NCBI GenBank assembly: GCA_002425685.1
Contig: DIMS01000078.1
Span: 793 to 6,694, forward strand
DNA from: Synergistaceae bacterium UBA5560
GTDB taxonomy: Bacteria > Synergistota > Synergistia > Synergistales > Aminiphilaceae
Reading direction: 5' to 3'
DNA length: 5,902 nucleotides
The position numbers and the translations under genes were made by a program. The notes beneath the pieces are model-generated. The model was not told the origin of the DNA. It searched no databases and saw only the letters and a list, made by a program, of their open reading frames with translations. Below are positions 1 through 5,679 of this stretch, in pieces; within the stretch, counting starts at the first letter, position 1; every line of letters starts with the position of its first letter.

Positions 1-465
1 CTCATCAAGGCGAAGATGAAGGAGATCGGCGCCCTTTTCGCCGGCGAAGTCTCGGGACACATGTTCTTCGCCGACGAATTCTACGGTTTCGACGACTCCT
101 TCTACGCCGCGGCGCGACTCCTCCGCCTGCTGTCCTTCGAGGAGCGCAGGCTCTCGGAGATCGTCCGCACCATCCCGCACTACTTCAGCACGGGAGAAAC
201 GCGCATTCCCTGCCCCGACGACAAAAAATTCCATGTGGTGGCAGCGGTGCGGGAGGAAGCGCTCAAGACGCACAAGGCCATCACCGTGGACGGCGTGCGC
301 ATTCTCTACCCCCAGGGATGGGGGCTGCTCCGTGCTTCCAACACACAGCCCGTTCTCGTCGCCCGGTGCGAGGGAAAAACTCCGGAGGCCCTCCGGGAGA
401 TCGAAGAGGACATGCACCGCCGCGTCGTCCTTGGAGGAGGTATCCCCTTTGTCTGGACCTATTGA
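1..465 (+). CDS. Phosphomannomutase/phosphoglucomutase, C-terminal part (5' end outside window)
   Basis: This is the last 154 residues of an alpha-D-phosphohexomutase, which interconverts hexose 1- and 6-phosphates (mannose or glucose) for nucleotide-sugar, LPS and polysaccharide synthesis in the cytoplasm. The frame is open from base 1, so the ATG at 16 is an internal methionine. Visible signatures are the sugar-binding loop GEVSGHMFF at fragment residues 15-23, followed by YGFDDSFYAAARLL, and the C-terminal phosphate-binding loop RASNTQP at about residues 111-117, followed by VLVARCEG. These are the domain 3 and domain 4 landmarks of the family. The phosphoserine loop and metal site lie upstream and cannot be seen. 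The protein ends in a short glycine-rich tail (GGGIPFVWTY), and the codons of that tail also form the GGAGGAGG sequence that may serve as the ribosome binding site of the next gene. Which sugar is preferred cannot be told from this part. Confidence 0.93.
   Translation, partial: LIKAKMKEIGALFAGEVSGHMFFADEFYGFDDSFYAAARLLRLLSFEERRLSEIVRTIPHYFSTGETRIPCPDDKKFHVVAAVREEALKTHKAITVDGVRILYPQGWGLLRASNTQPVLVARCEGKTPEALREIEEDMHRRVVLGGGIPFVWTY
433..451 (+). promoter_or_regulatory. Shine-Dalgarno and TTG start inside the end of the mutase gene
   Basis: GGAGGAGG at 433-440 is followed after 8 nt by TTG at 449-451, in frame with the peroxiredoxin. The bases also encode the Gly-Gly-Gly near the mutase C-terminus, so the match could be a by-product of those codons. 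If used, it couples translation of the two genes. It is the main argument for the longer peroxiredoxin start over GTG 575. Confidence 0.5.
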
Positions 466-1195
466 GTTTGCGCGCACGCCCGGCCCCGATTCCACCTCTT
501 CTTCTTTTCATGAAGGACGTGGCGGTGAAGGAGCCTTCCAGGCCCGGAGTAAGGGAAATCCGCCCCCCCTGGCAGTGATCGGCGAGCGCGCTCCCGATTT
601 CAACGTGCCCGCCTATCGGGACGGGGTGATTTTCTCCGTCCATCTCAGCCGGTTTCTCGGTTCATGGGTGGTGCTCTGTTTCTATCCCGGCGACTTCACC
701 TTCGTGTGCCCCACGGAGCTGACCGATCTCGCCGTCAATTACGATCTCTTTCGCTCCCTCGACGCCGAGGTGATCGCCATCAGCGTGGACAGCGCCTTCG
801 TCCACAAAGCCTGGGAGGAACACGAGCTCCGCAAAATGGCGCCCGAAGGTCGTGTGCCTTTCCTCATGGCATCGGATCTCCATCGTGATGTCGGCAGAGC
901 CTACGGAGCACTCGACGAAAAAACCGGCGTTCATTTCCGGGCGACCTACCTCGTCGATCCTGACGGCATTCTTCAGGCTGCGGAGATCCTCGCTCCTTCC
1001 GTGGGACGGAATGTCCGGGAAATTCTCCGCCGCCTCGCCGCCTTCCGGCACGTACGGGAGACGGGTGGCGCGGAGGCGTGCCCGTCGGGGTGGATCCCTG
1101 GAAAAACGACGCTGCCTCTTCTTCCGGCGCTGGTGGGTAAAATAAGCACCGCCTGGCATCCCGAAAGCCCTCTTGTCTGGCCTCCGCAACCGTGA
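449..1195 (+). CDS. Typical 2-Cys peroxiredoxin, AhpC/Prx1 family
   Basis: Thiol peroxidase that reduces H2O2, alkyl hydroperoxides and possibly peroxynitrite in the cytoplasm. Numbered from TTG 449 (248 aa), the peroxidatic motif PGDFTFVC places Pro80, Thr84 and Cys87. The catalytic Arg164 lies in HFRATYLVD, and the resolving Cys211 lies in GGAEACPSGWIPGKTTL. The GGLG and C-terminal YF motifs of hyperoxidation-sensitive members are not seen. The start is uncertain. TTG 449 has a strong Shine-Dalgarno sequence (GGAGGAGG, 433-440, spacing 8) and overlaps the mutase gene by 17 bp, which suggests translational coupling, but it adds 42 residues of low-complexity sequence before the fold. GTG 575 would put the peroxidatic Cys at residue 45, the usual place, but has no good ribosome binding site. 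At the other end the protein runs 16 residues past LVGKI, where AhpC proteins normally stop. No AhpF-type reductase gene is adjacent. Confidence 0.9.
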   Translation: MSGPIEFARTPGPDSTSSSFHEGRGGEGAFQARSKGNPPPLAVIGERAPDFNVPAYRDGVIFSVHLSRFLGSWVVLCFYPGDFTFVCPTELTDLAVNYDLFRSLDAEVIAISVDSAFVHKAWEEHELRKMAPEGRVPFLMASDLHRDVGRAYGALDEKTGVHFRATYLVDPDGILQAAEILAPSVGRNVREILRRLAAFRHVRETGGAEACPSGWIPGKTTLPLLPALVGKISTAWHPESPLVWPPQP

Positions 1196-1212
1196 GAGCG
1201 GAGAAAGCGCCG

Positions 1213-1241
1213 CGCGAAGGCTTCGCCCCGAAGCCTTCGCG
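1213..1241 (+). terminator. Hairpin after the peroxiredoxin gene, probable terminator
   Basis: There is a perfect 13-bp inverted repeat (CGCGAAGGCTTCG at 1213-1225 against 1229-1241) with a 3-nt CCC loop, beginning 17 nt after the peroxiredoxin stop. The stem is strong, but the sequence that follows (TACCCTTTACCC) is only mildly T-rich. It may therefore be a weak intrinsic terminator, an mRNA 3'-end stabiliser, or a dispersed palindromic element. Its position between two genes transcribed in the same direction favours an end-of-transcript role. Confidence 0.5.
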
Positions 1242-1324
1242 TACCCTTTACCCTCGGAGAGGCTCCTCAGGAGCAAGCCCGCAAAAAAACGAAAATCCTC
1301 TCCAATGCCCCCAAAAAACCGTTG

Positions 1325-1338
1325 TGGTATGGTAGCAT
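1325..1338 (+). promoter_or_regulatory. Possible extended -10 promoter for the epimerase-like gene
   Basis: TGGTATGGT at 1325-1333 has a TGn extension and matches TATAAT at 4 of 6 positions. An overlapping TGGTAGCAT (1330-1338) is a second reading. No good -35 hexamer lies 17 bp upstream, so the call rests on the extended -10 and its location between the hairpin at 1213-1241 and the gene. Confidence 0.3.
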
Positions 1339-1355
1339 CGGTAAAGGTCTTTCCA

Positions 1356-1374
1356 CACCCCTCACAAGGGGGTG
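1356..1374 (+). other. Leader hairpin
   Basis: CACCCCT (1356-1362) pairs with GGGGGTG (1368-1374), including one G-T pair, around a 5-nt loop. It is followed by GAAAAAG rather than a T-run, so it does not look like a terminator. It is a candidate structured element of the leader RNA. Confidence 0.35.
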
Positions 1375-1557
1375 AAAAAGCTTCTTCGGCAGCCCCTGAA
1401 AAAGCGCCGGACAATGCTGCGCTGGTCTCGGCGTCGTTCGGACCGTAACCGAAAGAGGGCGATTTCTTCTAGACCGGAGCCTCCTTGACGTGAAAAAGAA
1501 CGGCGAGACGTAGACGAGAAGAGGCGAAAAGAGGAGAAGAAGGAGGTCATAGCGAGC

Positions 1558-2466
1558 GTGATCTTTTTTACGAAAATGCGCGTTAACGGCGACGAGTTCA
1601 TCGTTATCGACAACAGACAGCACGGTTATTGTTCTGCGGAACTTGCGACGTTGGCCAGAGAACTTTGTCTGGAGAAAAGCACTCTCGCGAGCGGAGGGTT
1701 GCTTGTCGTCGAGAAAACGAGAGATCCCGCACAACATTTCTTCATGAGGGCCTTCAACTGTGACGGCTCTGAGGAGACTCTGTCCGGAAACGGTGCTCGG
1801 TGCCTCGCAGGGCTCGCTTTTCAGAGCGGCATCGCCCCGCGGGAGATGACTTTCGGTTTTTCAGGAGGCATTGTACACGCCACGGTGGATCCCGTTCCGC
1901 CAGATCCCTCCACGTCTCTCGTGACACTCGACATGGGAGGAGTGGACCTTGGACATGCACAATGGCACCAGACCTTTTCCTTCTGGGGAAGAAACTTCGT
2001 CTATCACGCACTCTCCATCGGCGGCATTCCTCATTGTGTCCTCCCTCTCGACAATCTCGAAGATCTGTCCCCTTCCGACCTCATTCCTCTTGCGCGAGGG
2101 CTCCGTTTCGACGCAAAGCGCTTTCCGGAGGGCACGAACGTCAATTTTCTCGAACGAGACGAGGAAGGACAGAGCGTTCGGCTCCTCACATACCAGAGAA
2201 ACGTGAACCGTCTGACCAGTTCTTGCGGCACCGCCATCGCGGCGGGCGGAATTGTTGCGTGTCTCTCCCTGGGATGCTCTTCTCCAGTGAGCGTGATCAC
2301 CCCCGGCGGCATCAGCGAGGTTACTGTCAGGCAGGATACCACCTCTCCGGAAAGAGTGCGCATTTCCCTTCGGGGCGAAGCGCTCTGCCTGACCAAGGGC
2401 ACGATTCTCTTTGACGCGGGAAGTGCCTTCCGGACTTCCCGCCCCGTTTGCACTTCCCTGCTCTGA
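1558..2466 (+). CDS. Diaminopimelate epimerase-like protein with Ser/Cys active site
   Basis: 302-aa protein of the PLP-independent amino acid racemase fold, closest in pattern to DapF, which converts LL- to meso-diaminopimelate for lysine and peptidoglycan synthesis. GTG 1558 is chosen because AAGGAGGT ends 10 nt upstream and the N-terminus MIFFTKM is family-like. Conserved features are FNCDGSE (residues 66-72), GNGARC (77-82), NVNF (194-197), Arg214 and the second catalytic cysteine Cys223 in SSCGTA. Departures are marked. The first catalytic Cys of the usual CGNG is Ser76, GNDF is GDEF (11-14), GNPH is GIPH (156-159), and the YERG...GET segment reads YQRN...NRL (212-218). Usual DapF length is about 275-280 aa, so this one is somewhat long, with a C-terminal tail. 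It may be a racemase or epimerase for another amino acid, or a lyase/dehydratase-like relative. Ordinary DapF activity is doubtful. No lysine-pathway gene is adjacent. Confidence 0.8.
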   Translation: MIFFTKMRVNGDEFIVIDNRQHGYCSAELATLARELCLEKSTLASGGLLVVEKTRDPAQHFFMRAFNCDGSEETLSGNGARCLAGLAFQSGIAPREMTFGFSGGIVHATVDPVPPDPSTSLVTLDMGGVDLGHAQWHQTFSFWGRNFVYHALSIGGIPHCVLPLDNLEDLSPSDLIPLARGLRFDAKRFPEGTNVNFLERDEEGQSVRLLTYQRNVNRLTSSCGTAIAAGGIVACLSLGCSSPVSVITPGGISEVTVRQDTTSPERVRISLRGEALCLTKGTILFDAGSAFRTSRPVCTSLL

Positions 2467-2502
2467 AAAACAGCCGCAACCAGGAACAGCGGGGAGAAAC
2501 TT

Positions 2503-2541
2503 CGACAAAAGAAGCAGGCCGTCACGCCTGTTCTTTTGTCG
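2503..2541. terminator. Bidirectional terminator between convergent genes
   Basis: CGACAAAAGAA (2503-2513), one unpaired G, then CAGGC (2515-2519) pair with GCCTG (2526-2530) and TTCTTTTGTCG (2531-2541), around a 6-nt loop. Read on either strand, a short GC stem is flanked by A-rich and then T-rich arms, the arrangement expected of a two-way intrinsic terminator. It would end the epimerase-like transcript on + and the cyclase transcript on -. The stop codon of the cyclase gene (2522-2524) sits in the loop, and its last codons form the right arm. Confidence 0.75.
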
Positions 2542-4639
2542 CATACATCCTTCGATCCGCCTCGCGCAAGACTCTTTCAAGCGTGGGACCGTCCTCGGGA
2601 AAAACGGCGATACCGAAGTTCGCTCGGGCCTTCAGGACCGGTTCGGAAAAACGAAGGGCACGACATGCTTCATCGAGACGGAGGACAAAGGCTTCCGCCG
2701 CTTCTTTCGTCATTCCCGGAAAGAGCAGCAGAAACTCGTCTCCCCCATAACGCCCCACGACACCCGAAGCACCCACCTTTTCCCGGAAACACCGGGCGAT
2801 GGACACGAGCACTTCGTCGCCGAGAGCGTGGCCGAAGGTGTCGTTGATGTCCTTGAAGCGTTCCAAGTCGGCCATGACGATGGCGAAAGTGCCTCCCCGC
2901 TCGTTCAATTCCTGCTGGGCCATCTCCATGCATTTGAAAAGAGACCGCCGGTTAGCGATTCCCGTGAGCGGATCCGTCAACGCCTGTCTCTCCGAATCCT
3001 CCAGAAGCGAGGTCACCGCCCAGGTGGCACCGAGGCTCCGAGCGAGAATGGAAAAGACCTCCTCGTCCTCCCGGGAAAAAGCGCCCACATGCGCGCTCTC
3101 CGCAGCCAATACGCCAAGAAGACGATCCCCGTAGACGATAGGAGCGTCCAGCTCCGACAATGTTCCAGAAATCGTAGGAACATAGGCCTCGCAAAGACGA
3201 ACGTCCGGCGTGTTACGGAGCGTTTTCGTTCGGGCAGCCAATTCCACCAAACCTCCGCCGCGCCGTTTTCGTTCCGCGTCGAAAGGAGCGAACAGCTCCT
3301 CTCCATATCCCGTGGCGGCAATGGTGCGACAGGCGCCGGTCTTTTCATCCTCGATCTCAAAAAGCGTCGCGTGCGTATATTGGAAGTTCTTTTTCAAGAG
3401 TGTCACGACGCGCTCGGCGACGCTCTTGCGGTCTCTGAGCAGAGAAATTTCACTCGCGACATCATGGAGAAGGCGCATATATTGCACCTCTCGGGAGAGC
3501 ATCTCCAGATTGGCGATGTTCTCCAAAACCACCGCCATGAACCCTGCAACCAGGACAAGCACTTCCTGGTCCCTGTGGGTGAAGGCATTTTCCAGGGGAC
3601 TGATGGCCACGAGCGCCCCCCAGAGAAACCCCCTCGCGACGATGGGAACGACGAGTTCAGAAAGCGTCCCGAAGGCGTCCGGGACATATCTGGGGTCCTT
3701 GCGGGTATCGTTGCACAAATAGGGAAGACAGGAGTCGAGCGCATATCCCAAAATTCCTTTTCTCTCCACGAGAAGCTCATGGATCTCCCCGTCGGCCAGG
3801 CGATGCCCCTGAAAGGCCGCGAGAGCAAGCGGTGCTTTTCTGTTTTCTCTGCCGAAGAGCAGAATGCACTCGAAACCCAGGTCACCGTGGAGTACGTCGA
3901 GGATGAGGGAAAAGAGTTCCTCCGCACTCCGGCAGGCGAAGAGCATTTGAGAGATGTCGATGAGAGCGCGCTGGACCCGGACAAGCTCTTCCGTTTCTCT
4001 TTTCTGGGCGACGAGGTTTTCCAGCGCAAGATTGAGCGCCTCCTGTGCTCTTAGGAGGTTCTTGCGGAACATGCTCCCCCGCTCCAGATTTCGCGTGAGC
4101 TGTTTTTCCGTCTCCAGGTGGGAGAGAACAGATCCGAGCACTGCCGCAAGGAGACGAAGAAAACGGACATCCTCTTCCTGGAACGCCTTTTTTTTCGGTG
4201 ATTGCACATCGAGAACACCCAGAAGGGCACCATGCCACAGTAGCGGAATGCTCAGCTCCGATGCCGTATCCTCCTTGCCCGCGATATAGTCCGCATCGAG
4301 AGTGACATCTTCCACCAGTTGAATTTCCCCGGTTGCGAGGGCTCTGCCGCAAATGCCCTCGCCTCTGCGGATAGTCGTGATGGAAGGAACGTACCCCGCG
4401 AAGGCGGCGAGGCGAAGAGAATCACTGCGTCGATCCAGAAGATACACCGAGGGATAGGCAAAATGCGTGTTCTCCGCAATGACTTCCATCGCGGAGGAAC
4501 AAGCCTGTTCGGGGTCTTTTGCTCCATCCACCCGTTGCAGGTAGCGGAACAGCGCCTCCTGTTCATCTACGGAAGAGAAATGGTGAACACGTTCTCCGGG
4601 TCGTCTCAACACCCCAACGCCCTCCGTCGCCGGCACCAT
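2522..4639 (-). CDS. Triple-GAF diguanylate cyclase (GGDEF protein)
   Basis: 705-aa cytoplasmic protein with no membrane segment. It should make c-di-GMP from two GTP, controlling motility or attachment. Three GAF sensor domains lie at about residues 29-172, 222-372 and 386-542, each carrying the same late-domain pattern (SELSIPLLWHGALLGVLDV, SELVVPIVARGFLWGALVA, SELDAPIVYGDRLLGVLAA). A charged, probably coiled-coil linker spans about 173-225. The C-terminal GGDEF domain starts at LTDPLTGIANRR (554-565). Metal ligand Asp591, FKDIND (595-600), GHALGD (603-608) and the signature GGDEF (632-636) are all intact. The RxxD inhibitory site is absent (Gly623...Gly626 in those places), so product feedback at that site is not expected. 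No EAL or HD-GYP domain follows. ATG 4639 is the longest start but has no clear ribosome binding site. GTG 4612 (residue 10) has GGAGGG six nt upstream and may be the true start. The GAF ligands are unknown. Confidence 0.92.
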   Translation of the reverse strand: MVPATEGVGVLRRPGERVHHFSSVDEQEALFRYLQRVDGAKDPEQACSSAMEVIAENTHFAYPSVYLLDRRSDSLRLAAFAGYVPSITTIRRGEGICGRALATGEIQLVEDVTLDADYIAGKEDTASELSIPLLWHGALLGVLDVQSPKKKAFQEEDVRFLRLLAAVLGSVLSHLETEKQLTRNLERGSMFRKNLLRAQEALNLALENLVAQKRETEELVRVQRALIDISQMLFACRSAEELFSLILDVLHGDLGFECILLFGRENRKAPLALAAFQGHRLADGEIHELLVERKGILGYALDSCLPYLCNDTRKDPRYVPDAFGTLSELVVPIVARGFLWGALVAISPLENAFTHRDQEVLVLVAGFMAVVLENIANLEMLSREVQYMRLLHDVASEISLLRDRKSVAERVVTLLKKNFQYTHATLFEIEDEKTGACRTIAATGYGEELFAPFDAERKRRGGGLVELAARTKTLRNTPDVRLCEAYVPTISGTLSELDAPIVYGDRLLGVLAAESAHVGAFSREDEEVFSILARSLGATWAVTSLLEDSERQALTDPLTGIANRRSLFKCMEMAQQELNERGGTFAIVMADLERFKDINDTFGHALGDEVLVSIARCFREKVGASGVVGRYGGDEFLLLFPGMTKEAAEAFVLRLDEACRALRFSEPVLKARANFGIAVFPEDGPTLERVLREADRRMYATKEQA

Positions 4640-4861
4640 GAAGACACAAAAAGAGTTCGAGCGGCGCGCCGCCCGAATTCCACGAGATCCCCGTAGAAGG
4701 ATACATCACGAAGCAGTGGGGCCGCAAGAATGGATTTAGCATGTCAACCTTCCGGGAGCATCCTGTTCTCGGCAAGACACCTTTGTTTGTATTGCCGAAC
4801 TCTGTTATACTCAAAAGCAGATCAGGTTGCACGACAACCACAGAGCAGGAGGTGTTTTTCC
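4640..4861. other. Divergent intergenic region, cyclase and tpx
   Basis: This 222-bp region lies between the divergent starts. The tpx-proximal half is visibly more AT-rich and carries the tpx promoter. On the minus strand a weak promoter is possible for the cyclase: TATCCT (complement of 4698-4703) with TTGCGG 18 bp upstream. A perfect TTGACA also occurs on the minus strand (complement of 4742-4747), but no -10 lies at the right distance. Short open frames here (for example ATG 4638, 33 codons) have no ribosome binding site. Confidence 0.4.
4783..4811 (+). promoter_or_regulatory. Sigma70-type promoter of tpx
   Basis: The -35 element TTGTTT (4783-4788) is followed by an exact 17-bp spacer and the -10 element TATACT (4806-4811), which has a TGT extension at 4803-4805. 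The predicted transcript starts near 4818 and has a leader of about 45 nt. No operator palindrome that I could recognise overlaps it. Confidence 0.75.
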
Positions 4862-5377
4862 ATGGAACGTACCGGAATCGTCACCATGAAAGGAAATCCT
4901 GTCACTCTGGTGGGACCGGAGATCAAACCCGGCGACGCCGCTCCGGACTTCACCGTTTTGGACGCAAAGCTGGCCCCTGTGACGCTGAAGGATTACGCCG
5001 GAAAGGTCGTCCTTCTCAGCGTCGCCCCCTCGCTCGACACACCCGTGTGCGATCTCCAGGCCCATCGCTTCAACGACGAGGCCGCCGCTCTCGGTTCCGG
5101 CGTAGCAGTCCTCAACATCTCCATGGACCTGCCTTTCGCCATCAACCGCTTCTGCCTCACCGGCAACATCGAAAACATGCGGGTTCTCTCGGATCATCGA
5201 GACGCCTCTTTCGGAACGTCCTGGGGCGTTCTCATCAAGGAACTCCGTCTCCTCGCGAGAGCGGTCTTCGTGGTGGACGGCAGCGGCACGGTGCGCTACG
5301 CGGAGATCGTCCCGGAAGTCACGAGTCACCCCGACTACGACAAGGCCATCCAGGCAACCCGCTCCCTTTCCGCCTGA
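4862..5377 (+). CDS. tpx: Thiol peroxidase (atypical 2-Cys peroxiredoxin)
   Basis: 171-aa Tpx-family peroxidase that uses thioredoxin-type electrons to reduce H2O2 and alkyl hydroperoxides. Peroxidatic Cys63 lies in SLDTPVC (Thr60 is the conserved threonine), resolving Cys98 in INRFC, and the likely catalytic Arg133 in LLARAVFVVD. The N-terminus has the family pattern VTMKGNPVTLVG, and the GIENM...LSDHRDASFG region also fits. Length matches the usual 165-170 aa. ATG 4862 is chosen because AGGAGGT (4847-4853) lies 8 nt upstream and it fits the family start. The gene looks monocistronic, with its own promoter (4783-4811) and a terminator directly after it. It differs clearly from the AhpC-type peroxidase at 449-1195, so the window encodes two separate peroxide-removing enzymes. 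Confidence 0.96.
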   Translation: MERTGIVTMKGNPVTLVGPEIKPGDAAPDFTVLDAKLAPVTLKDYAGKVVLLSVAPSLDTPVCDLQAHRFNDEAAALGSGVAVLNISMDLPFAINRFCLTGNIENMRVLSDHRDASFGTSWGVLIKELRLLARAVFVVDGSGTVRYAEIVPEVTSHPDYDKAIQATRSLSA

Positions 5378-5415
5378 GTCCCGGAAAGCGCCGCGGAAAA
5401 ACCGGGGCACAACGC

Positions 5416-5468
5416 AGGCCGGGAAGAGAAAAGCGGACGCCTCTTTTCTCTTCCCGGCTTGTTCTTCC
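5416..5468 (+). terminator. Intrinsic terminator of tpx
   Basis: A perfect 16-bp stem (5418-5433 against 5443-5458), extended by G-T and A-T pairs, closes a 9-nt loop and is followed by TTGTTCTT. It begins about 40 nt after the tpx stop and supports a single-gene transcript. Confidence 0.85.
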
Positions 5469-5470
5469 TG

Positions 5471-5679
5471 ACCTGTCTTCCGGCGAAGAGAGCGCTTACC
5501 GCATCGAACCGTCAGCGCATCTCTCTACGTCGGGAACACGGCTGCGCGGAAAGCCAAGTCCCTTTCCCGATCATGTCCCCCGCTGTCGTCCCTGAAAACG
5601 CTGAAGGACATGGCGTTTGTTCCTTGTCCGCACGTTCCCGCAACAACACCGTTCAGAACAATGCCTCTTCGCCGCTCCC
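5471..5679. other. Convergent intergenic region without recognised gene
   Basis: These 209 bp lie between the tpx terminator and the stop of the minus-strand oxidoreductase gene. Short open frames exist on both strands but lack ribosome binding sites and recognisable motifs. No clear terminator for the oxidoreductase gene and no MoaD/ThiS-like small protein gene, a frequent neighbour of this enzyme family, was seen. Confidence 0.4.

Larger units (their letters stand above)
1242..1557 (+). other. Long gap/leader upstream of the epimerase-like gene
   Basis: No convincing gene was found in this stretch. It contains a possible extended -10 element near 1325-1338, a 7-bp hairpin at 1356-1374, the octamer TGAAAAAG three times (1373, 1397, 1491), a short TTCGG/CCGAA stem at 1437-1453, and a tract at 1492-1546 that is 49 of 55 purines and ends in the ribosome binding site AAGGAGGT (1540-1547). 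If transcription starts near 1345, the untranslated leader is a little over 200 nt, long enough for regulation. I compared it from memory with lysine and c-di-GMP riboswitch cores and saw no match. The 47-codon open frame from ATG 1305 lacks a ribosome binding site. Confidence 0.45.

Noticed and set aside
662..1414. 250-codon minus-strand frame across the peroxiredoxin
   Set aside because: It is antisense to a gene with clear catalytic motifs, and it runs through the hairpin and intergenic region without any family motif.
1305..1448. Possible 47-aa leader peptide from ATG 1305
   Set aside because: There is no ribosome binding site and no run of a regulatory amino acid such as Lys. It probably reflects chance open frame.
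1340..1557. Lysine or c-di-GMP riboswitch in the leader
   Set aside because: The conserved core sequences I know for these classes were not found. Only generic hairpins are visible.
2411..4054. 547-codon open frame on + strand, antisense to the cyclase gene
   Set aside because: It mirrors the codon bias of a GC-rich gene on the other strand, shows no recognisable domain and has no ribosome binding site. The minus-strand frame has complete GAF and GGDEF motifs.
4642..4740. Open + frame reading through the cyclase-tpx gap (EIPVEGYITKQWGRKNGF)
   Set aside because: It looks protein-like for a short stretch, but it has no start codon or ribosome binding site and no family I recognise. It is not enough to call a gene remnant.
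4742..4747. Perfect TTGACA on the minus strand as -35 of the cyclase gene
   Set aside because: No acceptable -10 hexamer occurs 16-18 bp downstream of it on that strand.
4741..5595. 284-codon + frame overlapping tpx
   Set aside because: The product is rich in Arg, Gly and His, typical of a shifted reading of a GC-rich gene. The tpx frame has the catalytic motifs, ribosome binding site and promoter.
5586..5610. GTCC...GGAC inverted sequence as terminator of the oxidoreductase gene
   Set aside because: Only four outer base pairs match, the interior does not pair, and no T-run follows.
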